64,000 nucleotides of DNA, from NCBI GenBank assembly GCA_943329075.2, contig CALQCM020000003.1:1-64000 (forward strand). The letters run 5' to 3'. This stretch comes from Chitinophaga pinensis (GTDB lineage: Bacteria > Pseudomonadota > Gammaproteobacteria > Burkholderiales > SG8-41). Below are positions 1 to 7,900 of the stretch, one piece after another; positions within the stretch are counted from its first letter, which is position 1; each line of letters opens with the position of its first letter. A program made the translations under genes and the position numbers. The notes under the pieces are model-generated. The model had not been told where the DNA came from. It saw only the letters and a program-made list of their open reading frames with translations, and searched no databases.

Positions 1-434
1 CTCTGACAGAGGCAATGCTGGCCTAAAGAGGGCCTGTTTTGCGATCTATCTGCCAATATCCGTAATTCAACATCGTCACGTACGCGTCCGCCGTTCAACG
101 ATGAGTTTTCGCTTGCGTATTCCTCATGCGTTTTCACACGGTCTGGGCCGGAAGCCGACCTAAATCGATAACCGCGTCTGATCCAAAGCGGTTGGGTGCG
201 ATTAGATTTACAAACGTATGCAGTAGCGTTTGGCAACGCCCCGATACACCAACCCTCACCAAAACCGGAACGGGTGGCAGTAGGGCACGGGCGGGAAGCC
301 AGCGGTTCAACATGTCCCCCGGCGGAGACTCACCCTTGTTAAGTGACTGTATTCGGGGAGCGTTTCTGGAGGTTGCCATTGTGCCAGCAGTTATCATCCA
401 CCCCGCCGACGTCTCCGCCTGCGGCAGGCCGGAC
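1..434. other. Leading stretch without a recognisable gene
   Basis: Open frames here are short, lack a plausible ribosome binding site and resemble no family I know. I looked for tRNA, RNase P, tmRNA and 6S-like features and did not recognise any. It may hold the tail of an upstream unit lying outside the window, or a non-coding RNA I cannot identify by eye. Confidence 0.4.
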
Positions 435-440
435 TATAAT
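435..440 (+). promoter_or_regulatory. Candidate -10 box of the AmmeMemoRadiSam operon
   Basis: A perfect TATAAT lies about 65 bases before the first ATG of the operon. No good -35 hexamer sits at the 17-base distance, so the promoter is only tentative. An untranslated leader of roughly 58 bases would result. Confidence 0.35.
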
Positions 441-504
441 CGCGGTTCTGTTGCAGCCAGTTGAATTCACGCGCGGCGCCCCGCATTTATCGGGAGGAAA
501 ACAC

Positions 505-1326
505 ATGATCAGCGTCCGCCCACCCGCCGTTGCCGGCCTGTTTTATCCGGCCGCCGCCGCCGAACTGCGCCGCGACGTCGCCGCCCTGCTCGCCGCCGCC
601 GCACCCGCCGCGCGCGCCAAACCGGTGCCCAAAGCCATCATTGCGCCGCACGCCGGCTACCTCTATTCGGGGCCAACTGCCGCGGCCGCCTATGCGCGGC
701 TGGTGCCGGCGCGCGACCTCATCAAGCGCGTCGTGCTGCTGGGGCCGGTGCACCGCGTGCCGGTCCGCGGACTTGCATTGCCAGCGGCCAGCATGCTGGC
801 CACGCCACTGGGCAACGTCATGGTCGATGCCCGCGCGCACGCGGCGCTGTCGCTGCTGCCGCAGGTCAGCATCAATGCCACCGCGCACGCACAGGAACAC
901 TCGCTGGAAGTGCACCTGCCCTTCCTGCAGACCGTGCTCGCCGGTTTCACCGTGGTGCCACTGGCGGTGGGCGACGCCAGCGCCGAAGAAGTCGCGCAGG
1001 TCATCGACACGCTGTGGGGCGGGCCCGAAACGCTGATCATCGTCAGCTCGGATCTTTCGCATTACCTGAATTACGCCGAGGCGCAGTTACTCGACAGCGA
1101 CACCGCGCAGGCGATACTCGATCTGCGCAGCGATATTTCGCATGAGCAGGCCTGCGGCGGCACACCGGTCAACGGACTTGCGCTCGCCGCGCGTCGCCAC
1201 CATCTGACAGCAGATCTCATCGACCTGCGCAACTCGGGCGACACCGCCGGCGATCGCCAGCGCGTCGTCGGCTACGGCGCCTTTGTTTTTTGCGCGAACA
1301 ATAACGGGAAACCACATGTCCACTGA
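505..1326 (+). CDS. amrB: AmmeMemoRadiSam system protein B (Memo-like)
   Basis: This 273-residue protein belongs to the Memo/LigB-like superfamily. The family folds like extradiol dioxygenases, but its biochemical role in bacteria is unsettled. Visible features are the N-terminal VRPPAVAGLFYP block, AIIAPHAGYLYSG near residue 50, the EHSLEVHLPF block and SSDLSHYL. The His residues in these blocks are those usually proposed to bind metal. The ATG is preceded by a strong GGGAGG site 8 bases upstream, which excludes a longer in-frame start. It is the first of three genes, and its end overlaps the AMMECR1-like gene by 11 bases. Family assignment is firm; the function is not. Confidence 0.9.
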   Translation: MISVRPPAVAGLFYPAAAAELRRDVAALLAAAAPAARAKPVPKAIIAPHAGYLYSGPTAAAAYARLVPARDLIKRVVLLGPVHRVPVRGLALPAASMLATPLGNVMVDARAHAALSLLPQVSINATAHAQEHSLEVHLPFLQTVLAGFTVVPLAVGDASAEEVAQVIDTLWGGPETLIIVSSDLSHYLNYAEAQLLDSDTAQAILDLRSDISHEQACGGTPVNGLALAARRHHLTADLIDLRNSGDTAGDRQRVVGYGAFVFCANNNGKPHVH

Positions 1327-1918
1327 TATCGGCGCGCTGGCGATGGCGCAAATGCAAGCGACGGCAACGCTGCCTGAAAATGCAGGAACCATTCTGCTGC
1401 CGCTCGCACGCAACACAATCGCCGCGCAACTCGGTCTGCCCGCCGCACCCGCGGCCGATCCACCGTGGCTGCATGCCCGCGGAGCCGCGTTTGTCACGCT
1501 GACGCTCGATGGCAAATTGCGCGGCTGCATCGGCACGCTCGAAGCGCATCGCACGCTGGGCGAAGACGTCAAAGCCAACGCGCTCGCCGCCGCCTTCCGC
1601 GATCCGCGCTTCAAGGCGTTGAGCGCCGACGAATTGGTCAATGTGAAGATTGAAGTCTCTGCGCTCTCGCCGGTGACGTTGATGCAATGGCACGATGAAG
1701 ACGATGCGCTGGCGCAACTGCGCCCCGGCGTCGACGGCGTGATTTTCGAATACGGCCACCATCGCAGCACTTTCCTGCCGCAGGTATGGGAGGAATTTCC
1801 CGACGCAAAAACGTTCATGGGCAACCTGAAATACAAAGGCGGACTGCCGCCGGATTTCTGGGATCCGGCAGTAAAACTCTCGCGCTACACAGTCAGCAAA
1901 TATCGCGAGGGCGCGTGA
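1316..1918 (+). CDS. amrA: AmmeMemoRadiSam system protein A (AMMECR1 domain)
   Basis: A 200-residue AMMECR1-domain protein. The family signature is visible: FVTLTLDGKLRGCIGTLEA, with the invariant LRGCIG hexapeptide, followed by the DPRF and FLPQVWEEFP blocks. The start at 1316 lies inside the last codons of the preceding gene, suggesting translational coupling; an alternative in-frame start 33 bases earlier lies deeper in that gene. No catalytic activity is established for the family. The strict linkage with a Memo-like protein and a radical SAM enzyme implies a shared modification reaction, which is inference. Confidence 0.9.
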   Translation: MSTDIGALAMAQMQATATLPENAGTILLPLARNTIAAQLGLPAAPAADPPWLHARGAAFVTLTLDGKLRGCIGTLEAHRTLGEDVKANALAAAFRDPRFKALSADELVNVKIEVSALSPVTLMQWHDEDDALAQLRPGVDGVIFEYGHHRSTFLPQVWEEFPDAKTFMGNLKYKGGLPPDFWDPAVKLSRYTVSKYREGA

Positions 1919-1922
1919 TGCC

Positions 1923-2993
1923 ATGAACTACGCCGGCCGCTGGTGGCACCTGCTCGACGACGGTCGCATGCAGTGCGACCTCTGCCCGCGCGACTGCAAA
2001 CTGCACGACGGCCAGCGCGGCGCCTGCTTTGTGCGCCAGCGCACCGGTGACTGGATGATGCTCACCACCTATGGCCGTTCCTCCGGTTTCTGCATCGACC
2101 CGATCGAAAAAAAACCGCTCAATCATTTTTATCCCGGCTCCAGCGTGCTGTCCTTCGGCACCGCCGGTTGCAACCTCGCCTGCAAGTTCTGCCAGAACTG
2201 GGACATCAGCAAATCGAAGGACATGGACCGCCTCGCCGACCAGGCCTCGCCGGAGGCGATCGCGCAGGCGGCGGTCGATGGCGGCTGCAAGAGTGTGGCA
2301 TTCACTTACAACGATCCGGTGATCTTCGCCGAGTATGCAATGGATGTCGCCGACGCCTGCCACGCGCGCGGCGTCAAAACCGTCGCCGTCACCGCCGGCT
2401 ACATGCACGACGTGCCACGCCGCGACTTCTATTCGAAAATTGATGCCGCCAACGTCGACCTGAAAGCATTCACCGACGAATTTTATTTCAAGCTGTGTGG
2501 CGCCCACCTGCAACCGGTGCTCGACACGCTCATCTATCTCAAACACGAAACGGATGTCTGGTTTGAAATCACCACGCTGCTGATTCCAGGCAAAAACGAC
2601 TCGCCCGAGGAAATCGCCGCGATGAGCGGGTGGGTCATAAAAGAATTGGGCCCCGACGTGCCGCTGCACTTCACCGCCTTCCATCCCGACCACAAGATGA
2701 ACGACATTCCCGCCACGCCGCCGGCCACGCTGACACGCTCGCGGAAGATTGCGCTCGACGCCGGGCTGCACTACGTCTACACCGGCAACGTGCACGATAG
2801 CGAAGGCGGCACCACCTGCTGCCCGCAATGCCACGCTGCGCTGATCGTACGCGATTGGTATCAGATCAATCGTTACGAGGTCACACCGGAATCAAAATGC
2901 CCGCATTGCGCGACCACCATCAAGGGCGAGTTCGAGGTCTACAGCGGGCAATTCGGCCGCAAGCGGATCCCGGTTTCGATCAACCGGTGCTGA
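1923..2993 (+). CDS. amrS: AmmeMemoRadiSam system radical SAM enzyme
   Basis: A 356-residue radical SAM protein, third gene of the operon, starting 4 bases after the preceding stop. The cluster motif C-x3-C-x2-C is at Cys83, Cys87 and Cys90 (CNLACKFCQNW). An N-terminal CDLCPRDCKL segment and a C-terminal zinc-ribbon-like set, CCPQCH and CPHC, add further metal-binding cysteines. The sequence resembles the pyruvate formate-lyase-activating type more than the SPASM type. It probably generates a 5'-deoxyadenosyl radical acting on an unknown substrate together with the two upstream proteins. Family assignment is secure and the reaction unknown. Confidence 0.92.
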   Translation: MNYAGRWWHLLDDGRMQCDLCPRDCKLHDGQRGACFVRQRTGDWMMLTTYGRSSGFCIDPIEKKPLNHFYPGSSVLSFGTAGCNLACKFCQNWDISKSKDMDRLADQASPEAIAQAAVDGGCKSVAFTYNDPVIFAEYAMDVADACHARGVKTVAVTAGYMHDVPRRDFYSKIDAANVDLKAFTDEFYFKLCGAHLQPVLDTLIYLKHETDVWFEITTLLIPGKNDSPEEIAAMSGWVIKELGPDVPLHFTAFHPDHKMNDIPATPPATLTRSRKIALDAGLHYVYTGNVHDSEGGTTCCPQCHAALIVRDWYQINRYEVTPESKCPHCATTIKGEFEVYSGQFGRKRIPVSINRC

Positions 2994-3395
2994 GCCGCCG
3001 GCCCGGTAGGGTGCGCACCGCGCACGCGAAACGGCGGTAGACGGTGCGCAGTTCGTAGGTTGGGCTGACGAAGGAAGCCCAACCTCCCGTTACATTCCCA
3101 ACCCAGCCTTCTTCTTCTCGTCAAGATCGCAGGATATGCCGACGCAGGGTGCCGGGAATCCGGCCTTGGGCTACTTCGTTGGGCTTCCTTCGTCAGCCCA
3201 ACCTACGGCGCTGTAATTTATTCAGACGCGCGAACGCTCCGCCTGCCTTGGCGCGCATCTCCAATTCGAATGTCCCGAAACAGTTGAGCCAGCCGGGGCC
3301 CGATCGTGCCGCAAGTGGCGGACGAAATCCCTGCAGGCCAATTTCGCGGCAAGAGCACGCCGATCGGGCGGATCTTACGACCCGCCCGTGGGGCA
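2994..3395. other. Repeat-rich intergenic region
   Basis: About 400 bases between convergent genes. It contains a perfect 30-bp inverted repeat (annotated separately) and GC-rich material that may end transcription from either side. The open frames here have no start signals and no family resemblance. No gene is called. Confidence 0.6.
3054..3207. repeat. Perfect 30-bp inverted repeat enclosing about 94 bp
   Basis: The arm at 3054-3083 is exactly the reverse complement of 3178-3207. Its core reads TTGGGCTGACGAAGGAAGCC. A diverged single copy of the core lies near 63404-63424 (TGGGCTGACGCAGAAAGCCCA). The arrangement looks like two inverted copies of a short dispersed palindromic element, not a transposon, because no coding capacity lies between the arms. 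Confidence 0.75.
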
Positions 3396-3908
3396 CTACT
3401 TCTTCTTAGCCAATGCCTCGGCCGAGCACGGATTCTCGGTCGAGCAGCGGTCACCGATGACGCCCACGGCCTGGATCTCGATCTCGATTCCGGGACGCGC
3501 GAAATTGGTGATGGTGACCAGCGCGCTGCCCGGATAGTTGCCGTTCTGGAACATGTCCTTGCGCATTTCCACGAGACGATCGCCGTAGCGCGACTCCTTG
3601 ATGAACACGGTCATCTGGACGACGTTGGCGAGGCTGCCGCCGGCGCGCTTGAGCACCTGGTCGATTTGCGAGAACACCTGCTTCACCTGCGCCTCGAAGT
3701 TGTTGGCGATGTCCTTGCCATCGTTGTCACGCGTGGCGGTTTGCCCTGCGACCCAGACGATTCTGCCGCCTTCAGTGATAACGCCCGGCGAGAACGCGCG
3801 TGAAAGCTGGAACGGCGTCTTCTCCATGTATTCGGTTGCATGGGCGACAATCGGCAGGGAGAGCAACGCCGACAAAAGCATGCGGGTGAACAGAGTCGTG
3901 TGCATCAT
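3396..3908 (-). CDS. RidA/YjgF-family protein with signal peptide
   Basis: A 170-residue RidA-like (YER057c/UK114) protein. Cytoplasmic RidA deaminates reactive 2-aminoacrylate; this copy begins with a likely secretion signal (hydrophobic stretch, then a VAHA cleavage region), so a periplasmic role is implied. Family blocks visible include VWVAGQTATRDNDG, NFEAQVKQVFSQIDQVLKRAGG and the C-terminal PGIEIEIQAVGV. The start is set by GAGGAAGCC directly before the ATG; a longer frame upstream runs through an inverted repeat and is spurious. The canonical catalytic arginine region is not clearly conserved, so substrate is uncertain. It is monocistronic. Confidence 0.8.
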   Translation of the reverse strand: MMHTTLFTRMLLSALLSLPIVAHATEYMEKTPFQLSRAFSPGVITEGGRIVWVAGQTATRDNDGKDIANNFEAQVKQVFSQIDQVLKRAGGSLANVVQMTVFIKESRYGDRLVEMRKDMFQNGNYPGSALVTITNFARPGIEIEIQAVGVIGDRCSTENPCSAEALAKKK

Positions 3909-3992
3909 GGCTTCCTCTTTGGTGGGTTGGTGATTGGAAAATTTGCCGACGAGCGGGCCGCTCAGGCAGCGCGGTAGGGCGCAATAAGCCAG

Positions 3993-4069
3993 GTAGGGTG
4001 GGCAACTTGTTGCCCACGTGGATTGTGGTGCTCTCGTTGAACGCGTGGGCAGCAAGCTGCCCACCCTAC
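3993..4069. repeat. Imperfect 26-bp inverted repeat (GTAGGGTGGGC type)
   Basis: Arms at 3993-4018 and 4044-4069 both begin with GTAGGGTGGGC when read outward-in, and each contains its own small palindrome (GGGCAAC/GTTGCCC). This is a common intergenic palindrome style in proteobacteria. It lies upstream of the secreted RidA-like gene. Confidence 0.65.
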
Positions 4070-4080
4070 GAAACTGCGTC

Positions 4081-4100
4081 ATTCCCGCGAAAGCGGGAAT
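4081..4100. repeat. dRS3-like palindrome, copy 1
   Basis: The 20-mer ATTCCCGCGAAAGCGGGAAT fits the neisserial dRS3 consensus ATTCCC-N8-GGGAAT exactly. An identical copy with the same flanks (CGTC before, CCAG after) lies at 60853-60872. In Neisseria such sites serve as targets for filamentous prophage insertion; no such prophage is seen here. Confidence 0.8.
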
Positions 4101-4114
4101 CCAGAATCAGCCTG

Positions 4115-4142
4115 GGGCGCAATAAGCGAAGCGCATTGCGCC
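4115..4142. repeat. Dispersed 28-bp palindromic repeat, copy 1
   Basis: Inverted GCGCAAT/ATTGCGC ends surround a short centre. The reverse complement differs by one base from the copy at 63329-63356. A partial copy (GGGCGCAATAAGCC) lies at about 3978-3991. Confidence 0.7.
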
Positions 4143-4148
4143 GCATGC

Positions 4149-4352
4149 TTAGCCTTCCTTTCGCGAAACGTAATTTACACCTGGCTCCGCAACGACCGCC
4201 GCCTGCACGCGCGACACATCTGGCGCTTGCCGCACCATCAGCGTGAAGATGCGCAATTCGTCGAGCCACTGCAACCGCTCGAGGTCCGTCATGCGACGGC
4301 TGTTCCGTATCTCATCGCGTATTCGCAGAATGTCGGCTTCGTCGGCGTTCAC
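4149..4352 (-). CDS. Small hypothetical protein downstream of nucleotidyltransferase
   Basis: A 67-residue, mostly helical, charged protein with a GTG start 5 bases after the stop of the nucleotidyltransferase gene on the same strand. The N-terminal 40 residues (ADILRIRDEIRNSRRM, then DLERLQWLDELR) look like a short helical domain. I do not recognise a family. The tight spacing suggests co-expression, and a partner or antitoxin role is conceivable but unsupported by motif. Its last part abuts a dispersed repeat, so the C-terminus may be repeat-modified. Confidence 0.45.
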   Translation of the reverse strand: MNADEADILRIRDEIRNSRRMTDLERLQWLDELRIFTLMVRQAPDVSRVQAAVVAEPGVNYVSRKEG

Positions 4353-4357
4353 CGCAG

Positions 4358-4852
4358 CTATTCCCTGTCTGGCAACTTGAGCTGATTTAGTATCCGGATA
4401 TCCTGCTCGTCACGCAAGCGGCCGGTCCCGGTTTTCAATGCAATCAAGTCATCAATCGAGGCGAGCGGCACCGCAACGTCTCCCAGCACCTTGTCCACAC
4501 GGTTCGCATGCATCCTGTCAAACGACACCTGCGGGCGAACGAGCACGTCGATCGTCGGCGAAGTCGGCGCCGGGTGCCGCAGCGAAAAAGCAAGCATGTG
4601 CTTCTCGCGTACCCATGCGTCAAGTTGTGCCGCGTCGCAGAGCACCTCGATCTTGACCGCAAGCACCGGCTTCAACTGAAGTTCGCGTGCGACAGCAAGG
4701 AAGTCCCGCAGATTTTCGCGGTCTAGCGCCAGCACCAGATCGATGTCAGCCGTCGCCCGCGCGTAACCATGCAGCACCACGGCGATGCCGCCGACCACGA
4801 CATAGCGGACTTTGTGCTTTTGCAACGCTGCAAAGAGGTCGAGGTAGAACAT
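4358..4852 (-). CDS. Nucleotidyltransferase-fold protein (AbiEii/DUF6036-like)
   Basis: A 164-residue protein with a minimal nucleotidyltransferase core. Near residue 20 it has YVVVGGIAVVLHGYARATAD followed by IDLVL, which supplies the Gly-Gly helix and the metal-binding D-x-D type site. A third acidic position is likely in PTIDVLVRP, and the C-terminal SIDDLIALKTGTGR-x-DEQDI block is typical of these proteins. Related families include AbiEii-type toxins and uncharacterised housekeeping transferases. It is the upstream gene of a two-gene unit with the 67-residue ORF. The fold assignment is good; toxin function is inference only. Confidence 0.75.
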   Translation of the reverse strand: MFYLDLFAALQKHKVRYVVVGGIAVVLHGYARATADIDLVLALDRENLRDFLAVARELQLKPVLAVKIEVLCDAAQLDAWVREKHMLAFSLRHPAPTSPTIDVLVRPQVSFDRMHANRVDKVLGDVAVPLASIDDLIALKTGTGRLRDEQDIRILNQLKLPDRE

Positions 4853-4918
4853 CTTGATACTCTACCAGCCTGCCCCGCCCCGGCATAGTTGCCATAAAGG
4901 CTAACCCCCAAACGCCGG

Positions 4919-4924
4919 TATAAT
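4919..4924 (+). promoter_or_regulatory. Candidate -10 box for mfd
   Basis: TATAAT lies 24 bases before the mfd start in the gap between divergent genes. No convincing -35 hexamer is seen at normal spacing, so only the -10 is called. Confidence 0.35.
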
Positions 4925-4947
4925 TGCGGCTTTTTGCAGCGTTCTGA

Positions 4948-7900
4948 ATGTTGATGCAAGACCTGCCGCGCGGCCAGAAGAGCAGCGCGGGCCCGTTCCA
5001 CGGTTCGGCTGACGCGCTTGCGATCGCCGAACTCGCGGGCAAGGTGCGCCCGCTCGCCGTGATCACCGCCACCGCCGCCGACGCGCAGCGGCTGCTCGAC
5101 GAGATTCCCTTCTTCAATCCGGCGCTCAAAGTTCACCTGCTGCCGGACTGGGAAACGCTGCCCTACGATCATTTCTCGCCGCACCAGGACCTGGTCTCCG
5201 AACGCCTCGCCACGCTGAATCAGATCACGCAGCAGGCCTTCGACATCGCGATCGTGCCCGTCACAACGGCGCTCTACCGGCTGACACCGACCGAATATCT
5301 CGCCGCACGCACCTTCTTCTTCAAGCAGGGCGAAAAACTCGCCGGCGACGAACTGCGCAAGCAACTCACCATCGCCGGCTACGCCCACGTCAAACAGGTG
5401 CTCACACCCGGCGAATACAGTTTCCGCGGCGGCATCATCGATCTGTTTCCAATGGGCAGCACGCTCCCCTACCGCATTGAACTCTTCGACGACCAGATCG
5501 AGTCGATCCGCAGCTTCGACGTCGACACCCAGCGCAGCATCTACAAAGTCGCTGAAGTCCGCTTGCTGCCGGCGCGCGAATTCCCGCTCGACGAAGACGG
5601 CCAGGCCATGTTCCGTCGCAATTTCCGCGCGCGCAGCGACGGCGACGCCTCGCGCTCAAGGCTCTACAAGGACGTCAGCAACGGCATCGCACCCGCCGGC
5701 ATCGAGTATTACCTGCCGCTGTTCTTCGAAAAAACCGCCACGCTGACCGACTATCTGCCGGAGAGCACGACGATCATCCTGCACGGCGAGCTCGCGCCGG
5801 CGATCGAGCAGTTCTGGCAGGACACGCAGGCGCGTTACGAACTCTTCGGTGGCAACCGCGCCGAGCCGGTGCTGGCGCCGCGCGAATTGTTTCTCGCCGC
5901 CGATGCCTTCTTCGGCGCGATCAAACCCTTTGCCCGCGTGGAAATTGCAGCGCTGCCCACCCCCACCCTAGCCCTCCCCCATCAAGGGGGAGGGAATAAC
6001 GCGAGCGCGCTCGATACGCCAAAGGAAACGCCTTCCCCATTTATGGGGGAAGGCACTCGCGACACGGCGTTGGCGCGCCAGCATGGGGGTGACACTGCCG
6101 CGCTGCCCAATCTCGCCGTCGACCGTCGTGCGGACGATCCTCTTGCGCAGATAAAAGTTTTCCTCGACGGCTACAAAGGCCGCACCCTGCTGCTCGCCGA
6201 ATCGGCCGGCCGCCGCGAAACGATGCTCGAATATTTCGCGCAATACGGCCTCAAGCCGCAGTCGTGCGCGAGCTTCGAAGAATTTACCGCCGGCCAGCAG
6301 CCTTTGATGCTTGGTGTGGCGCCCTGCGCCACCGGCTTCATACACGCGCGCGGTTTCGCCGTCGTCACCGAAAACGAACTCTATGCCGCGCAGGTGCGCG
6401 CCAAACGCGAACGCGAAGCGCGCAAGACCACGTCAGAAGGCATGCTGCGCGACCTCTCCGAGGTCAAGGTCGGCGATCCGGTGGTGCACGAGAGCCACGG
6501 CATCGGCCGCTACCTCGGCCTTGAGAACCTCGACTTCGGCGACGGCGAAACCGAGTTCCTCGCGCTCGAATACACGCGCGGCGACAAACTCTACGTGCCG
6601 GTGTCGCAACTGCATCTGATCAGCCGCTACAGCGGCGGCCCGGCGGAAACCGCGCCGCTGCACGATCTGGGCAGCGGCCAGTGGGAAAAGGCCAAGACGA
6701 AGGCCGCAGCGCGGGTGCGCGACACCGCCGCCGAACTGCTCAACCTCTATGCGCAGCGTGCCACGCGCGAGGGCCATGCCTTCAACCTGACGCAGCACGA
6801 TTACGACGCCTTCTGCGAGGCCTTTCCTTTCGAGGAAACGCCGGACCAGCGCGCCGCCATCAACGCCACGCTCGCCGACATGCAACTGGGCAAACCGATG
6901 GACCGCCTGATCTGCGGCGACGTCGGCTTCGGCAAGACCGAGGTCGCGCTGCGCGCCGCCTTCGTTGCCGTCAACGGGGGCAAACAGGTCGCCGTGCTGG
7001 TGCCGACCACGCTGCTGGCCGAACAGCACTTCAACACGTTTTCAGACCGCTTCGCCGACTGGCCGGTGAAGATCGGCGAGCTCTCGCGCTTTCGTTCACA
7101 GAAGGAAGTCAACGAAACACTCGCCGCGCTGACCGACGGCAGAGTCGACATCGTGATCGGCACACATAAACTGCTGCAAAGCGACATCAAATTCAAACAG
7201 CTCGGCCTGGTCATCATCGACGAAGAACACCGCTTCGGCGTGCGGCAGAAGGAACAGTTGAAACGCCTGCGCGCCGAGGTCGATGTGCTGACGCTGACGG
7301 CGACACCGATTCCGCGCACGCTCGGCATGGCGCTCGAAGGGTTGCGTGATTTTTCGGTGATTGCCACGGCGCCGCAACGCCGGCTCGCGATCAAGACTTT
7401 TGTCTCGCGCTCGAGCAAGGGCCTGATCCGCGAAGCGGTATTGCGCGAACTCAAACGCGGCGGCCAGGTCTATTTCCTGCATAACGACGTTGACACCATG
7501 GGCCAGGCCGAGGAGAACCTCGCGCGTCTGCTGCCCGAAGCGCGGATCAGGATCGCGCACGGCCAGATGCGCGAGCGCGAACTCGAAATGGTGATGCGCG
7601 ATTTCTACCAGCAGCGCTTCAACATCCTGCTCTGCTCCACCATCATTGAAACCGGCATCGACGTGCCGACCGCCAATACCATCATCATCAACCGCGCCGA
7701 CAAGTTCGGCCTCGCGCAGTTGCACCAGTTGCGCGGCCGCGTCGGCCGTTCGCACCATCAGGCCTATGCCTATCTGCTGCTGCCAGACGAAGGTGAAATC
7801 ACTTCACAGGCCAAGAAGCGGCTCGAAGCGATCCAGTTGATGGAAGAACTCGGCTCCGGCTTTTTCCTCGCCATGCACGACCTTGAAATCCGCGGCGCCG

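Noticed and set aside
126..464. A 112-codon frame near the left edge
   Set aside because: No ribosome site, composition unlike a protein, and it runs across the candidate promoter of the AmmeMemoRadiSam operon.
487..1062. Long antisense frames such as this one opposite the Memo-like gene
   Set aside because: GC-rich third positions give open antisense frames everywhere in the window; these mirror real genes and encode His/Arg-rich low-complexity proteins.
3149..3409. An 86-codon frame in the repeat-rich gap
   Set aside because: It includes one arm of the perfect inverted repeat and overlaps the RidA-like gene end; no family resemblance.
3909..4082. N-terminal extension of the RidA-like gene
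   Set aside because: The extension is translated from an inverted repeat; GAGGAAG directly before the ATG at 3908 and a good signal peptide fix the start.
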